DNA from: JAAZFZ01 sp035647435 | GTDB lineage: Bacteria > Bacillota > Clostridia > Oscillospirales > Acutalibacteraceae | Direction: 5' to 3' | DNA length: 9,425 bases | Assembly (NCBI GenBank): GCA_035647435.1 | Contig: DASRNM010000051.1 | Span: 1 to 9,425, forward strand | Shown here: positions 1-7,500 of the stretch, one piece after another | Numbering within the stretch: the stretch's first letter is position 1 | Layout of the letters: every line of letters begins with the position of its first letter | Position numbers and translations under genes: made by a program | Notes under the pieces: generated by a model | What the model was told of the DNA's origin: nothing | Seen by the model: the letters and a program-made list of their open reading frames with translations, nothing else | Databases searched by the model: none

Positions 1-1
1 G

Positions 2-727
2 GATTATATTTCAAGAGCGTGTGCAGGTGATGTCAGAAAGGCTTTGAATTCTCTTGAACTGAGCGTCCTTTCCACAGTTCCCCAAAACGGTGTCAGAACT
101 GTAACGATGGAAACCGTAAAAATGCTCACGCAAAGAAGCTCCATGAAGTATGATAAAGACGGAGATGAGCACTACGACATAATCTCTGCATATCAGAAAT
201 CAATGCGAGGTTCAGACGCAGACGCAGCACTCCATTACCTTGCTCGTCTAATTGAAGCGGGTGATTTGCCCTCTGCATGCAGAAGGCTTTTGGTTTGCGC
301 CTGTGAGGACGTAGGGTTGGCGTACCCTCAGGTTATCCCTATTGTTAAAGCGGCGGTCGATTCGGCTTTGATGCTCGGTTTGCCCGAGGCGAGAATTCCC
401 CTTGCCGATGCCGTTGTTCTTGTCTGCAATTCTCCAAAATCAAACTCTGCATATAACGGTATAAATGCAGCTATTAATGACATCAAAAGCGGAAAAGCAG
501 GGCCTATACCTAGAAATCTTCAAAACAAGCACTTTGACGGCGAGGATAACCAAAACAAAGGTCAATTTTATCTCTATGCCCATGATTATGAAAATCATTG
601 GGTTGAGCAGCAGTACCTTCCTGACAACTTAAAAAATGTTAAGTATTACGAATTTGCAAAGAATAAGAATGAAATGTCTGCAAAGATATATTGGGATAAG
701 ATAAAGGATTCAAACAAAAAACAGTAA
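2..727 (+). CDS. rarA: Replication-associated recombination protein A (RarA/MgsA), 3' part of gene, truncated by window edge
   Basis: The frame is open from base 2, giving 241 residues to the TAA at 725-727. The 5' end lies outside the window. A TTG at 44 could pass for a start, but the codons before it encode DYISRACAGDVRKALNSLE, the AAA+ sensor-2 helix (GDxRxxLNxLE) of RarA, so the gene clearly begins upstream. The next block, HYDIISAYQKSMRGSDADAA, then RRLLVCACEDVGLAYP and PKSNSAYNGI, matches the conserved C-terminal and tetramerisation region of the RarA/MgsA/WRNIP1 family. The end (YLYAHDYENHWVEQQYLPD) is also typical. Family members are about 420-450 residues, so roughly the N-terminal 45% is missing here, with Walker A, Walker B and sensor 1. 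In the cell RarA is a cytoplasmic ATPase acting at stalled replication forks and gaps. No + strand terminator is seen before 900-938, so rarA transcripts may extend there. Confidence 0.95.
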   Translation, partial: DYISRACAGDVRKALNSLELSVLSTVPQNGVRTVTMETVKMLTQRSSMKYDKDGDEHYDIISAYQKSMRGSDADAALHYLARLIEAGDLPSACRRLLVCACEDVGLAYPQVIPIVKAAVDSALMLGLPEARIPLADAVVLVCNSPKSNSAYNGINAAINDIKSGKAGPIPRNLQNKHFDGEDNQNKGQFYLYAHDYENHWVEQQYLPDNLKNVKYYEFAKNKNEMSAKIYWDKIKDSNKKQ

Positions 728-764
728 TTAGTTAAAACAATAACAAACAATTTTAAAAATAATA

Positions 765-793
765 TTGACTTATTATAAAAAATATTGTAGAAT
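765..793 (+). promoter_or_regulatory. Strong sigma-A type promoter in the rarA-tadA gap
   Basis: The -35 box TTGACT (765-770) and -10 box TAGAAT (788-793) are separated by exactly 17 bp, with A/T-rich DNA around them. The predicted transcription start is about 799-801. No protein-coding gene follows on this strand, since the next gene, tadA, is on the opposite strand. The promoter therefore points at the non-coding stretch ending in the 900-938 terminator. This is read from sequence only and is not experimentally supported. Confidence 0.6.
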
Positions 794-799
794 AAATTT

Positions 800-938
800 G
801 TGATTAGATAAGAGGTTGGCAGTTAACAGTTTGTGATTCATTGCATATTTTTGTGCAATGATAGTTAAACAAGTCGAACAAATTGGTAGTCTCTAATTGT
901 ATCGGGCGGTACTAATGTACCGCCCGATAGGCTTTTAT
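800..938 (+). ncRNA. Candidate small non-coding RNA between rarA and tadA
   Basis: The unit runs from the predicted start of the 765-793 promoter to the terminator at 900-938, about 140 nt. Its interior can fold. A perfect 8-bp hairpin is formed by 838-845 with 854-861 (TCATTGCA/TGCAATGA, 8-nt loop). An 8-bp helix forms between 827-834 and 878-885 with one G-U pair. An outer helix can form between 801-808 and 892-899, or alternatively between 811-817 and 888-894. The first choice leaves a large asymmetric central loop. The only ATG frame inside (858-896, 12 codons) has no ribosome binding site. I recognise no family. The elongated shape with a central bubble recalls 6S RNA in outline, but about 100 nt before the terminator is short for 6S (usually about 150-200 nt). 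It could equally be a structured 3' UTR of rarA. Confidence 0.4.
900..938 (+). terminator. Intrinsic terminator for candidate sRNA / rarA transcripts
   Basis: A 13-bp perfect GC-rich stem (900-912 with 917-929) closes a TAAT loop. It is followed by GGC and a short T-rich tract, CTTTTATT. The three bases between stem and U-tract make it slightly imperfect, but the stem is much more GC-rich than its surroundings. On the other strand the stem is not followed by a T-run, so it belongs to + strand transcription. Confidence 0.7.
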
Positions 939-940
939 TC

Positions 941-970
941 AAAAAAACCTCGCTGTTAAAGCGAGGTTTT
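941..970 (-). terminator. Terminator of the protease-tadA operon, possibly bidirectional
   Basis: An 11-bp stem (944-954 with 960-970, core ACCTCGCT/AGCGAGGT) has a 5-nt loop. Read leftward it is followed by seven consecutive T residues (the complement of A941-A947), a textbook intrinsic terminator. It starts 10 bases after the tadA stop codon. Read rightward it ends in TTTTAAAT, so it may also back up the neighbouring + strand terminator. Confidence 0.85.
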
Positions 971-980
971 AAATATGTGT

Positions 981-1439
981 TTAATTATTCTTTTCTGCTC
1001 TCAACTTTGCGAAAAAATCACTCAGAAGTGTTGAACACTCTTTTTCCATCAAACCACCGAGCAATTGAGGCTTGTGGTTGTAGGGCAAATCGAATAAATT
1101 TATGACCGATGAACAAGAGCCTGCCTTTTTATCAAACGCACCGTAAACGACACGTCGCAGTCTTGAGTTAATTATTGCTCCTGTGCACATTGGGCAAGGC
1201 TCGAGGGTAACATACATTTCACATTCCCAAAGGCGCCAACCGCCAAGGGTTTGACAAGCGTTGTTTATTGCCTCTATTTCAGCGTGTGCAAGGGCATTTT
1301 TGCTTTTCTCTCTTCTGTTGCGCCCCGTGCCGACTATTTTGCCGTTGTGTACAATTACAGCGCCCACAGGCACCTCATTCTCTTCTAAAGACTTAACAGC
1401 GTGCGCAAGAGCTTGTTTCATGAACTTTATATCATCCAT
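981..1439 (-). CDS. tadA: tRNA-specific adenosine(34) deaminase TadA
   Basis: The 152-residue protein is the normal length for TadA. It deaminates adenosine 34 to inosine in the wobble position of tRNA-Arg(ACG), acting in the cytoplasm as a zinc-dependent homodimer. The zinc-dependent deaminase signature is complete. HAEIEAI at residues 52-58 gives zinc ligand His52 and proton-shuttle Glu54, and PCPMCTGA at 81-88 gives zinc ligands Cys82 and Cys85. The N-terminal FMKQALAHAVKS and VPVGAVIV segments, and the region YGAFDKKAGSCSSVINL after the cysteines, are typical of TadA rather than cytidine or guanine deaminases. The ATG is preceded by AGGAG (1446-1450) with a 6-base spacer. This Shine-Dalgarno overlaps the stop codon of the upstream membrane protease, leaving only 9 bases between the genes, so translation is probably coupled. 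The terminator follows directly at 941-970. Confidence 0.96.
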   Translation of the reverse strand: MDDIKFMKQALAHAVKSLEENEVPVGAVIVHNGKIVGTGRNRREKSKNALAHAEIEAINNACQTLGGWRLWECEMYVTLEPCPMCTGAIINSRLRRVVYGAFDKKAGSCSSVINLFDLPYNHKPQLLGGLMEKECSTLLSDFFAKLRAEKNN

Positions 1440-1448
1440 TATATACTC

Positions 1449-2489
1449 CTATACTCCTACCATATAAGTTACAATAGAAAAAAACAAAATCAGCAAAGAA
1501 ATAACCATCGGTGCGGTGAACACATAAGATGTAAGCTTTTGACCGTTGTTAAGCATCGTTTTTACCTGAGCTGGTTTATTACGCTTTTTGTCAAGTGAAA
1601 AAATAATTAGCGCAACAATGCCTAAAAGGGTGAGAAACGCAATGATATAGTTGAAGATGCTTGCCGTCACATCGGGGGAGCGTTCTGCTGCCACAGAAAA
1701 GACTACAGAGAAAAGGTTGTTTGCAAAATGAATTGCGACACCTGTCCAGATTGAGTTTGTCGCAATCACAAAATAGCCAATGACGACGCCAACCAAAAAA
1801 GCGAAAAAGGATTGGGTGGCATTGCCGTGCATGAGTGCGAAGACGGCAGCTGAAACCAAAATAGCAAACCAATCTCCGTACTTTCTTAATGGTTGCATTA
1901 CAACGCCTCTGAGGGCAAATTCCTCAACAAAGGCAGGCACAACAGCAACACTCAAAAAATAAAAAAACACAGGGAGACCCTGAGTCGGGGTAGGAAACTG
2001 TGGTGTTTGCGAGTTAAATCCAACTTGTTCAAGGAGAGTTGAAAAAAAGAAGGATATATTATTTGCAACAAGGCAAAGCATAAATGCGGCAAAGACAGCT
2101 GTTATAAAAAGCTTTGTTGTTTTCGGCGCTCTGAAATCAAAAATGCGTTGCTTTTGCCCATCATCGTGAGACAATGATATCAAGAAGAACGGAACAAAAA
2201 TACAAACTAAAGATATCATTATTGTAAAAGCGTTGCTGAACAGCAAATCGTTATTATACATTTCGGAAAGACCGAACATTCTAAGGAACATAATAGCAGC
2301 AAAAGAAAGAATTTGAATTAAAATAAGAGCAAGCCCTGTTTTAAAGCTCAACTTCTTTATAGACTTTTTTTCATTTTCTCTGTGCATGAGAGCGGTTCTG
2401 TATTGATAATTAATGCCACCATAGGGGCTATAATTCCATTCGTTCCCGTCCGGAATTCTGAAGCCATTATTATTGCGAAAATCATTCAT
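1449..2489 (-). CDS. CPBP family intramembrane glutamic/metallo-endopeptidase (CAAX protease Rce1-like, ABI domain)
   Basis: This 346-residue polytopic membrane protein has an N-terminal hydrophilic stretch of about 50 residues. Eight or so hydrophobic segments follow (roughly 52-71, 86-107, 127-150, 171-186, 207-243, 248-268, 278-298 and 325-344). The CPBP/ABI core lies between about 170 and 265 and has all three expected motifs: EEFALR (Glu189, Glu190, Arg194), FALMH (Phe217, His221) and HFANN (His254, Asn258). These line the membrane-embedded active site in the Rce1 family, so the protein is probably an active protease. The substrate is unknown; bacterial relatives include bacteriocin self-immunity proteins and general membrane proteases. 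No bacteriocin gene is visible here. The ATG at 2489 has GGTGA (2495-2499) five bases upstream and a good promoter further upstream. A lysine/arginine-rich loop (KKRNK, about 301-305) separates the core from the last helix. It is the first gene of an operon with tadA. Confidence 0.92.
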   Translation of the reverse strand: MNDFRNNNGFRIPDGNEWNYSPYGGINYQYRTALMHRENEKKSIKKLSFKTGLALILIQILSFAAIMFLRMFGLSEMYNNDLLFSNAFTIMISLVCIFVPFFLISLSHDDGQKQRIFDFRAPKTTKLFITAVFAAFMLCLVANNISFFFSTLLEQVGFNSQTPQFPTPTQGLPVFFYFLSVAVVPAFVEEFALRGVVMQPLRKYGDWFAILVSAAVFALMHGNATQSFFAFLVGVVIGYFVIATNSIWTGVAIHFANNLFSVVFSVAAERSPDVTASIFNYIIAFLTLLGIVALIIFSLDKKRNKPAQVKTMLNNGQKLTSYVFTAPMVISLLILFFSIVTYMVGV

Positions 2490-2525
2490 TTAATCACCGA
2501 TTTTTCGTTGAATATATTTCATTCG

Positions 2526-2554
2526 ATTATACATCATTAAATTGTTAATATCAA
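2526..2554 (-). promoter_or_regulatory. Sigma-A type promoter of the protease-tadA operon
   Basis: Reading leftward, the -35 box TTGATA (2554-2549) and -10 box TATAAT (2531-2526) are separated by 17 bp. The predicted start is near 2519, giving a leader of about 30 nt before the ATG at 2489 with the GGTGA ribosome binding site inside it. The match to consensus and the position right before the first gene make this a confident sequence-based call. Confidence 0.72.
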
Positions 2555-2695
2555 GTTATTAATAAACAGCAAGGGGAGACGGAGCAATTGTTTATTGTTA
2601 TAAAAAGAGGGATAAAGCGTCAATTTTGAATAATTTTGAGTTCAAATGCCTATTATTATAATGGCAATTTATATTCATTGAAATTGTTTGTATAC

Positions 2696-2724
2696 TTGCA
2701 ATTATTGGTAAATTAATATATACT
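2696..2724 (+). promoter_or_regulatory. Sigma-A type promoter of the 590-residue membrane protein gene
   Basis: The -35 box TTGCAA (2696-2701) and -10 box TATACT (2719-2724) are 17 bp apart. The predicted start, about 2731, gives a very short leader carrying AAGGAG at 2741-2746, eight bases before the ATG. A second possible promoter lies upstream (TTTGAG 2635-2640, TATAAT 2657-2662, 16-bp spacer) and is less certain. A 9-bp direct repeat, TGTTTGTAT, occurs at 2685-2693 just before the -35 and again at 2724-2732 overlapping the start point. Confidence 0.65.
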
Positions 2725-2754
2725 GTTTGTATTCAAAAAAAAGGAGTTGACTAC

Positions 2755-4527
2755 ATGGATCCTATCAAAGTTGATTTTACTGGCAAAGGGAAAAGTAGTG
2801 GCAAAAAAACAGTTATTATTCCCCCAGAGAACGCCAGGCTAAAGCTTATAATCAGCATAATTGGTACGGTAATTTTCGCCGCAGTGGCTTTTTATATTAT
2901 GCTACCTCCACTTAACATTAAGGCGAAGGAATTGTACTATTATATCGGTTTGGTTATTGCAAGCTTCATAGCGTTGATTTTTATAACATCAAAGGCTTTA
3001 ACAAAGCCTGAGTACACACCATATGTTAAAAAAGTGGCGGTTGTGCCGATTGTTTTGGCAGTTGTTATTGCCCTTGTCGCCGGTGTGGGGGTTTTAGCAT
3101 CCTCGGTATTTTTCCGTGCGCGTTCATACAGCGAGCTGATTACTGTCGATACAAACGGCAAGTTTGATATAGATATAGATGAAACCGATTTTAATTCGGT
3201 GCCAAAGCTCGATGAATCAGCGGCAATGAGCCTTGCAAACAGAGCGTTGAGTGACCTTGCAAATGAGAACCTTGTTTCTCAGTTCACTATTCAGAGCTCA
3301 ATTCCACAGATAAATTATGATGAGACTCCGGTAAGAGTTGCACCTCTCAATTATGCGAGCATCATTAAATGGTTTACAAACCGAACCGAAGGCCTGCCCG
3401 GCTATATCATAATTGACATGGCTGCGGAGAACACGAGATATGTTGCGCTTGAAGAGGGAATGAAATACTCTCCGGTGGACCATTTCAGTAGGCTGTTAAG
3501 TCGTCATTTGCGCTTTGCCTATCCGACATTTATGTTTGAAGGGTCAACCTTTGAGGTTGATGAAGATGGGCATCCGTATTGGATTTGCGCAAGAATTGAC
3601 AAGACGATTGGTCTTTTCGGCGGTCGTGATATTATCGGTGCCGTTTTAGTTGACGCAGTGACAGGCGAATCAAATTACTATACGGTTGACGAGCTTACAA
3701 ATGACGCAAATCTTATGTGGATTGACAGAGTATTCTCTGCTCAGATTCTTGTCGAACAGTACGACCATTTTGGCAGTTATAGAAGTGGATTTTGGAACTC
3801 CATTCTCGGCCAAAAAAATGTTATTCAGACGACAGAGGGATATAATTACCTCGCAATAAACGATGATGTGTTGCTTTACACAGGCGTAACATCTGTAACA
3901 AGTGACCAGTCGATAATTGGATTTGTGCTTATCAATCAAAGAACAAAGGAAGCTGTATATTACAGAGTCAACGGTGCAAAGGAATACAGCGCAATGGAAA
4001 CCGCAGAAGGTCTTGTTAAGGATTATGGTTTTAACTCAACCTTCCCGTTGCTTGTGAATGTGGCTGATGAACCGACCTACTTTATGGCTTTGAAGGATGC
4101 GAGCAATGTTGTTCAGCGTTATTCAATGATTAATGTAAAGCAATACAATAAGATTAAGACTGTTGGCGAGACGCTTGGCGAATGCTTAGAGTCATATATA
4201 AATGTTTTAGAGGAATATGATATCCGTGTTAATAAAGATGATATAGATATCCCCGATGATAAAAACGATATTCAGGTCCCAGAGCCCGACAATGGAGAAA
4301 AGCAGAAGCAAACCGTAACAGGGGTTGTTGAAGACATAAGGTCGGCTGTTCTTGATGGGGGTAGCTATTACTTTATCAAGTTAGAACAAAACAATGCATA
4401 CTATTCTATAAAAGCCTCCGCGTCACCAGAAGTTGTAATACTCAACAAGGGTCAGAATGTTCAAATAACATTCGAAGGTGATGAAAAAACAATTATTCCG
4501 GCAATAAAATTAAGCGTTGTGGAATAA
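2755..4527 (+). CDS. Membrane-anchored protein of unknown function with three N-terminal helices and a large soluble domain
   Basis: This 590-residue protein starts at an ATG with AAGGAG eight bases upstream. After a basic N-terminus there are three hydrophobic helices (about 29-51, 60-79 and 95-119). A large soluble part of about 470 residues follows, probably extracytoplasmic. This contains LPGYIIIDM (214-222), EEGMKYSP (233-240), HLRFAYPT (251-258), YWICARIDKTIGLFGGRDI (275-293), VLVDAVTGE (297-305), GFWNSILGQ (345-353), TTEGYNYLAIND (359-370) and YTGVTSV (375-381). I associate this type of sequence with uncharacterised conserved proteins of Clostridia; no enzyme motif is visible. An acidic linker (about 494-516) leads to a small beta-rich C-terminal unit (about 518-590, TGVVEDIRSAV...YYFIKLEQNNAYYSI) that may be an OB-like fold. 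The topology implies a role at the cell envelope. It is monocistronic or weakly linked to the mannosidase through a leaky terminator. The function is not inferable from context. Confidence 0.9.
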   Translation: MDPIKVDFTGKGKSSGKKTVIIPPENARLKLIISIIGTVIFAAVAFYIMLPPLNIKAKELYYYIGLVIASFIALIFITSKALTKPEYTPYVKKVAVVPIVLAVVIALVAGVGVLASSVFFRARSYSELITVDTNGKFDIDIDETDFNSVPKLDESAAMSLANRALSDLANENLVSQFTIQSSIPQINYDETPVRVAPLNYASIIKWFTNRTEGLPGYIIIDMAAENTRYVALEEGMKYSPVDHFSRLLSRHLRFAYPTFMFEGSTFEVDEDGHPYWICARIDKTIGLFGGRDIIGAVLVDAVTGESNYYTVDELTNDANLMWIDRVFSAQILVEQYDHFGSYRSGFWNSILGQKNVIQTTEGYNYLAINDDVLLYTGVTSVTSDQSIIGFVLINQRTKEAVYYRVNGAKEYSAMETAEGLVKDYGFNSTFPLLVNVADEPTYFMALKDASNVVQRYSMINVKQYNKIKTVGETLGECLESYINVLEEYDIRVNKDDIDIPDDKNDIQVPEPDNGEKQKQTVTGVVEDIRSAVLDGGSYYFIKLEQNNAYYSIKASASPEVVILNKGQNVQITFEGDEKTIIPAIKLSVVE

Positions 4528-4543
4528 ACCCATTTAAAATATT

Positions 4544-4583
4544 GGCACAGCTTTTAATTTGTATTAACAGCTGTGCCTTTTTT
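4544..4583 (+). terminator. Intrinsic terminator or attenuator between the membrane protein and mannosidase genes
   Basis: A 9-bp stem GGCACAGCT/AGCTGTGCC (4544-4552 with 4569-4577) continues past one mismatch into a further 5 A-T pairs (4554-4558 with 4563-4567) around a 4-nt loop. Six T residues (4578-4583) follow. This is a complete rho-independent terminator, 16 bases after the stop codon of the upstream gene. It is odd because the T-run ends immediately before the AAGGTG ribosome binding site (4584-4589) of the mannosidase gene. Transcription of that gene must therefore pass through the hairpin or start inside or before it. Confidence 0.85.
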
Positions 4584-4593
4584 AAGGTGTAAT

Positions 4594-7500
4594 ATGAGAA
4601 AAAATAAAAAATTAAAGCCTGCAATATACACGATAGCAACCGCTCACCTGGATACCTCGTGGAGCTGGGATTTTGAAAAAACACTCAGTGATTATCTGCC
4701 GAAAACTTTGACACAAAACTTTGAAATGCTTGAAAAATATCCTCAGTATGTTTTTAGTTTTGAAGGTAGTTATAGGTATGAACTCATGGAGGAATACTAT
4801 CCCGAGCTTTTTGAAAAACTCAAGGAATACATAGAGGCAGGGCGTTGGAATGTTGCAGGGAGTGCTTATGAAAACGGAGATGTAAACATCCCTGCTCCCG
4901 AAGCGCTGTTTAGGAATTTTCTTTACGGAAACGACTATTTTTATAAGAAGTTCGGTAAAAGAAGCGTTGATGTCTTCTTGCCTGATTGTTTCGGCTTTGG
5001 GTATGCTCTGCCGTCGGTTGCGGCTCATTCAAATCTCAAAGGCTTTATCACACAAAAACTAGTGTGGAGCAGTGCTTATGGGGTGCCCTTTGATATTGGT
5101 GTCTGGAGTGGGCCAGACGGGCAAAGGATATATGCGGCACTTGATGCAAGAGATTACAATGCAACGCTAAGAAAGGTCAGAATCCACCCTGGGTTGCGAC
5201 TTAGCTTGCGTGCGAACACAAAAAGATATTCTTTGCCGATGACGGTTATTCTTCATGGTGTCGGTGACAGAGGCGGTGCTCCGCGTGAGGAGTCAATAAA
5301 AAGCGCAATAAGACAGGCTGGAAAAAACCAAAAATCGAAAATTGATGTAATTGTTTCGCAAACAGATCAAGTGTTTCGTGACATTGAGAAGTTATCAAAG
5401 CAAAACAATTTGAAGTTGCCGGTTTGGGACAATGAGCTTGTAATGACAGACCATGCAATTGGTGGGTACACGTCAAGGGCGATAAGCAAGCGTTGGAACA
5501 GAAGAGGGGAACAGCTTGCCCTAACTGCCGAGAGAATGGCTGTTTTTGCTGATTTAAATAACTTGCAGGAATATCCTCAACAGCCACTGAAAACTGCGTG
5601 GAAAAGAATTGTTGCACACCAGTTTCATGATGATATTACAGGCACATCACTTGAAGAATGCTATAAGCGCAACTGGAATGACTACATGCTCTCCATCAAT
5701 ACGCTTGCAGAGGAATACAGGAGCGCAGTGGGGAGTCTTTCATGTTGTTTAGACACTTATTTCGCGAAAGGCACGGCTGTTGTTGTTTGCAACCCCCTCC
5801 AGTGTGTTGAGGGCAGGCGAGAAACTGTCAGTGCCGAAATAGAAGTGAGAGGCGACACAAGGGCTGTCAGGGTATTTGATGGCAATGGTGAAGAGGTCCC
5901 TTCACAAATTCTCGAAAAAGAGGGCAAAAAACTAAAGGTTGCATTTTGTGCCGATGTTCCTTCTGTAGGAATAAGATGCTATGATATTCAAATGTCTGAA
6001 AAGGCCTGTGAATTAAAAACTGATTTATCGGTTACTCAAAACAGTCTTGAAAATGAAAAGTACAAGGTAAGAATTGATGCTAACGGCGACATTTCATCCA
6101 TATATGATAAAATTATTTGTAAGGAGCTTTTGAGTGCGCCTATTCGCATGGCTTTAAGTAAGTGCGACGGCAACACAAGATGGCCCGCGTGGGAGCTTGT
6201 CTATAAGGAGATTATGGATACGCCTGTTGACTACGCACAAAAACCTATTGTAAGAATACTAGAAAAAGGTCCTGCAAGGGTTTCGCTTGAAATAATAAAA
6301 AACAGCAGAGGCTCAGAATTTAAACAAATTATTTCCCTTGATTCAAGAGGAGAGTTTGTCAAAGTATTTAATGAAATTGAATGGCGCTCACTCAGAACGC
6401 TGCTAAAAACGGAGTTTGTACTCAATGCAGATAATGAAAAGGCCACATATGATTTGGGGCTAGGGGTTATCGAGAGGGGCAACAACAAAAAAACACTTTA
6501 TGAAGTGCCTGCGCAAATGTGGGCGGATATAACGGACACAAGCGGTCTTTATGGAGTGTCGGTGCTTAGCGACAGCAAATACGGCTGGGATAAGCCGCGC
6601 AACAACACAATCAGGTTGACGGGAGTATATTCGCCTCGCGCTCCATTCCGAGATAATCAGCACTTGCAAGAGTTTGGGCTGAACAGATACTCATTTGCAA
6701 TCTATTCTCACGGCGGCTCATGGCAAAACGGAACACAACAAAGGGGCATGGAATTTAACGAGCCTATGGGAGTTTTTGAGGTCGAAAAACATAAATCTAA
6801 CGGCTGTGAAAGTAGCGTTTCCTATTGCAGCGTAAGCGATAACGATGTGTTGATAAGGGCGATTAAAAAGGCGGAAAACTCAAACGAGATTATTGTAAGG
6901 TTAAACGAGGGAACAGGCAGAGAGTGCGAAAATGTTGAGCTTAGGTTAAACGGAGAGATAACACAAGCAAGAGAAGTTTATGCCTCTGAAGAAAATATTG
7001 ATGAAATAAAATCTCAAGTGATTGATGGGAAATTGATTTTCAACATGGCCCCATATGAAGTTAGGAGCTTTGCACTTAAAGTTAAACCAGAACATTCTCT
7101 CGAGTGTGCAGAATGTTATGATATAAGCCTGACTTTCAATGCTGATGCGGTGTCGACAAACGGGAACAAAGCCGATGGGAGTTTGCCTAAAGTCGGTTCA
7201 ATTCCCGCCGAGCAGTTTCCCAAGAAAATTGTGTGCGGCGGAGTTTCGTTTAAAACAGGGCCTATAGAAGACGGCGAATACAATGCAATGACCTGCAAGG
7301 GTCAAAAAATTGATGTCCCCGAGGGCTGTGGCAGAACTCATATAATTGCTGCATCATTTGATGAAGATAAAGCCTGTGAATTTAAAATCGGTCAGACAAT
7401 TCAATCGGTTAAAATTCAATCGGCAACACAAAGAATCGCCGCATGGGATTTGTATTCATTGGGTGAAACGGGGTATGTCAAAACAGACACTCTTGCGTGG

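Noticed and set aside
44..727. Short 227-residue protein starting at TTG 44
   Set aside because: Codons upstream of 44 encode conserved RarA sequence in the same frame, so this is the truncated end of a longer gene.
858..896. 12-codon ATG reading frame inside the candidate RNA
   Set aside because: It has no ribosome binding site, and its start lies in the hairpin stem. It is too short to support as a peptide gene.
800..940. SRP (4.5S/scRNA) RNA, because tadA is often next to this gene in Firmicutes
   Set aside because: The conserved apical GGAAGGAAGCAG-type motif is absent on both strands of the gap.
1449..2489. CPBP protein as a bacteriocin immunity gene in a bacteriocin cluster
   Set aside because: No small double-glycine leader peptide, ABC exporter or two-component genes are nearby, and its partner is the housekeeping gene tadA.
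4573..4593. GTG start for the mannosidase at 4573
   Set aside because: The GTG lies within the terminator stem, has no ribosome binding site, and adds seven residues without family support. The ATG at 4594 has AAGGTG upstream.
4612..5617. Antisense open frames within the mannosidase gene
   Set aside because: They lie opposite a clearly conserved enzyme sequence, show no recognisable domains and have no start signals.
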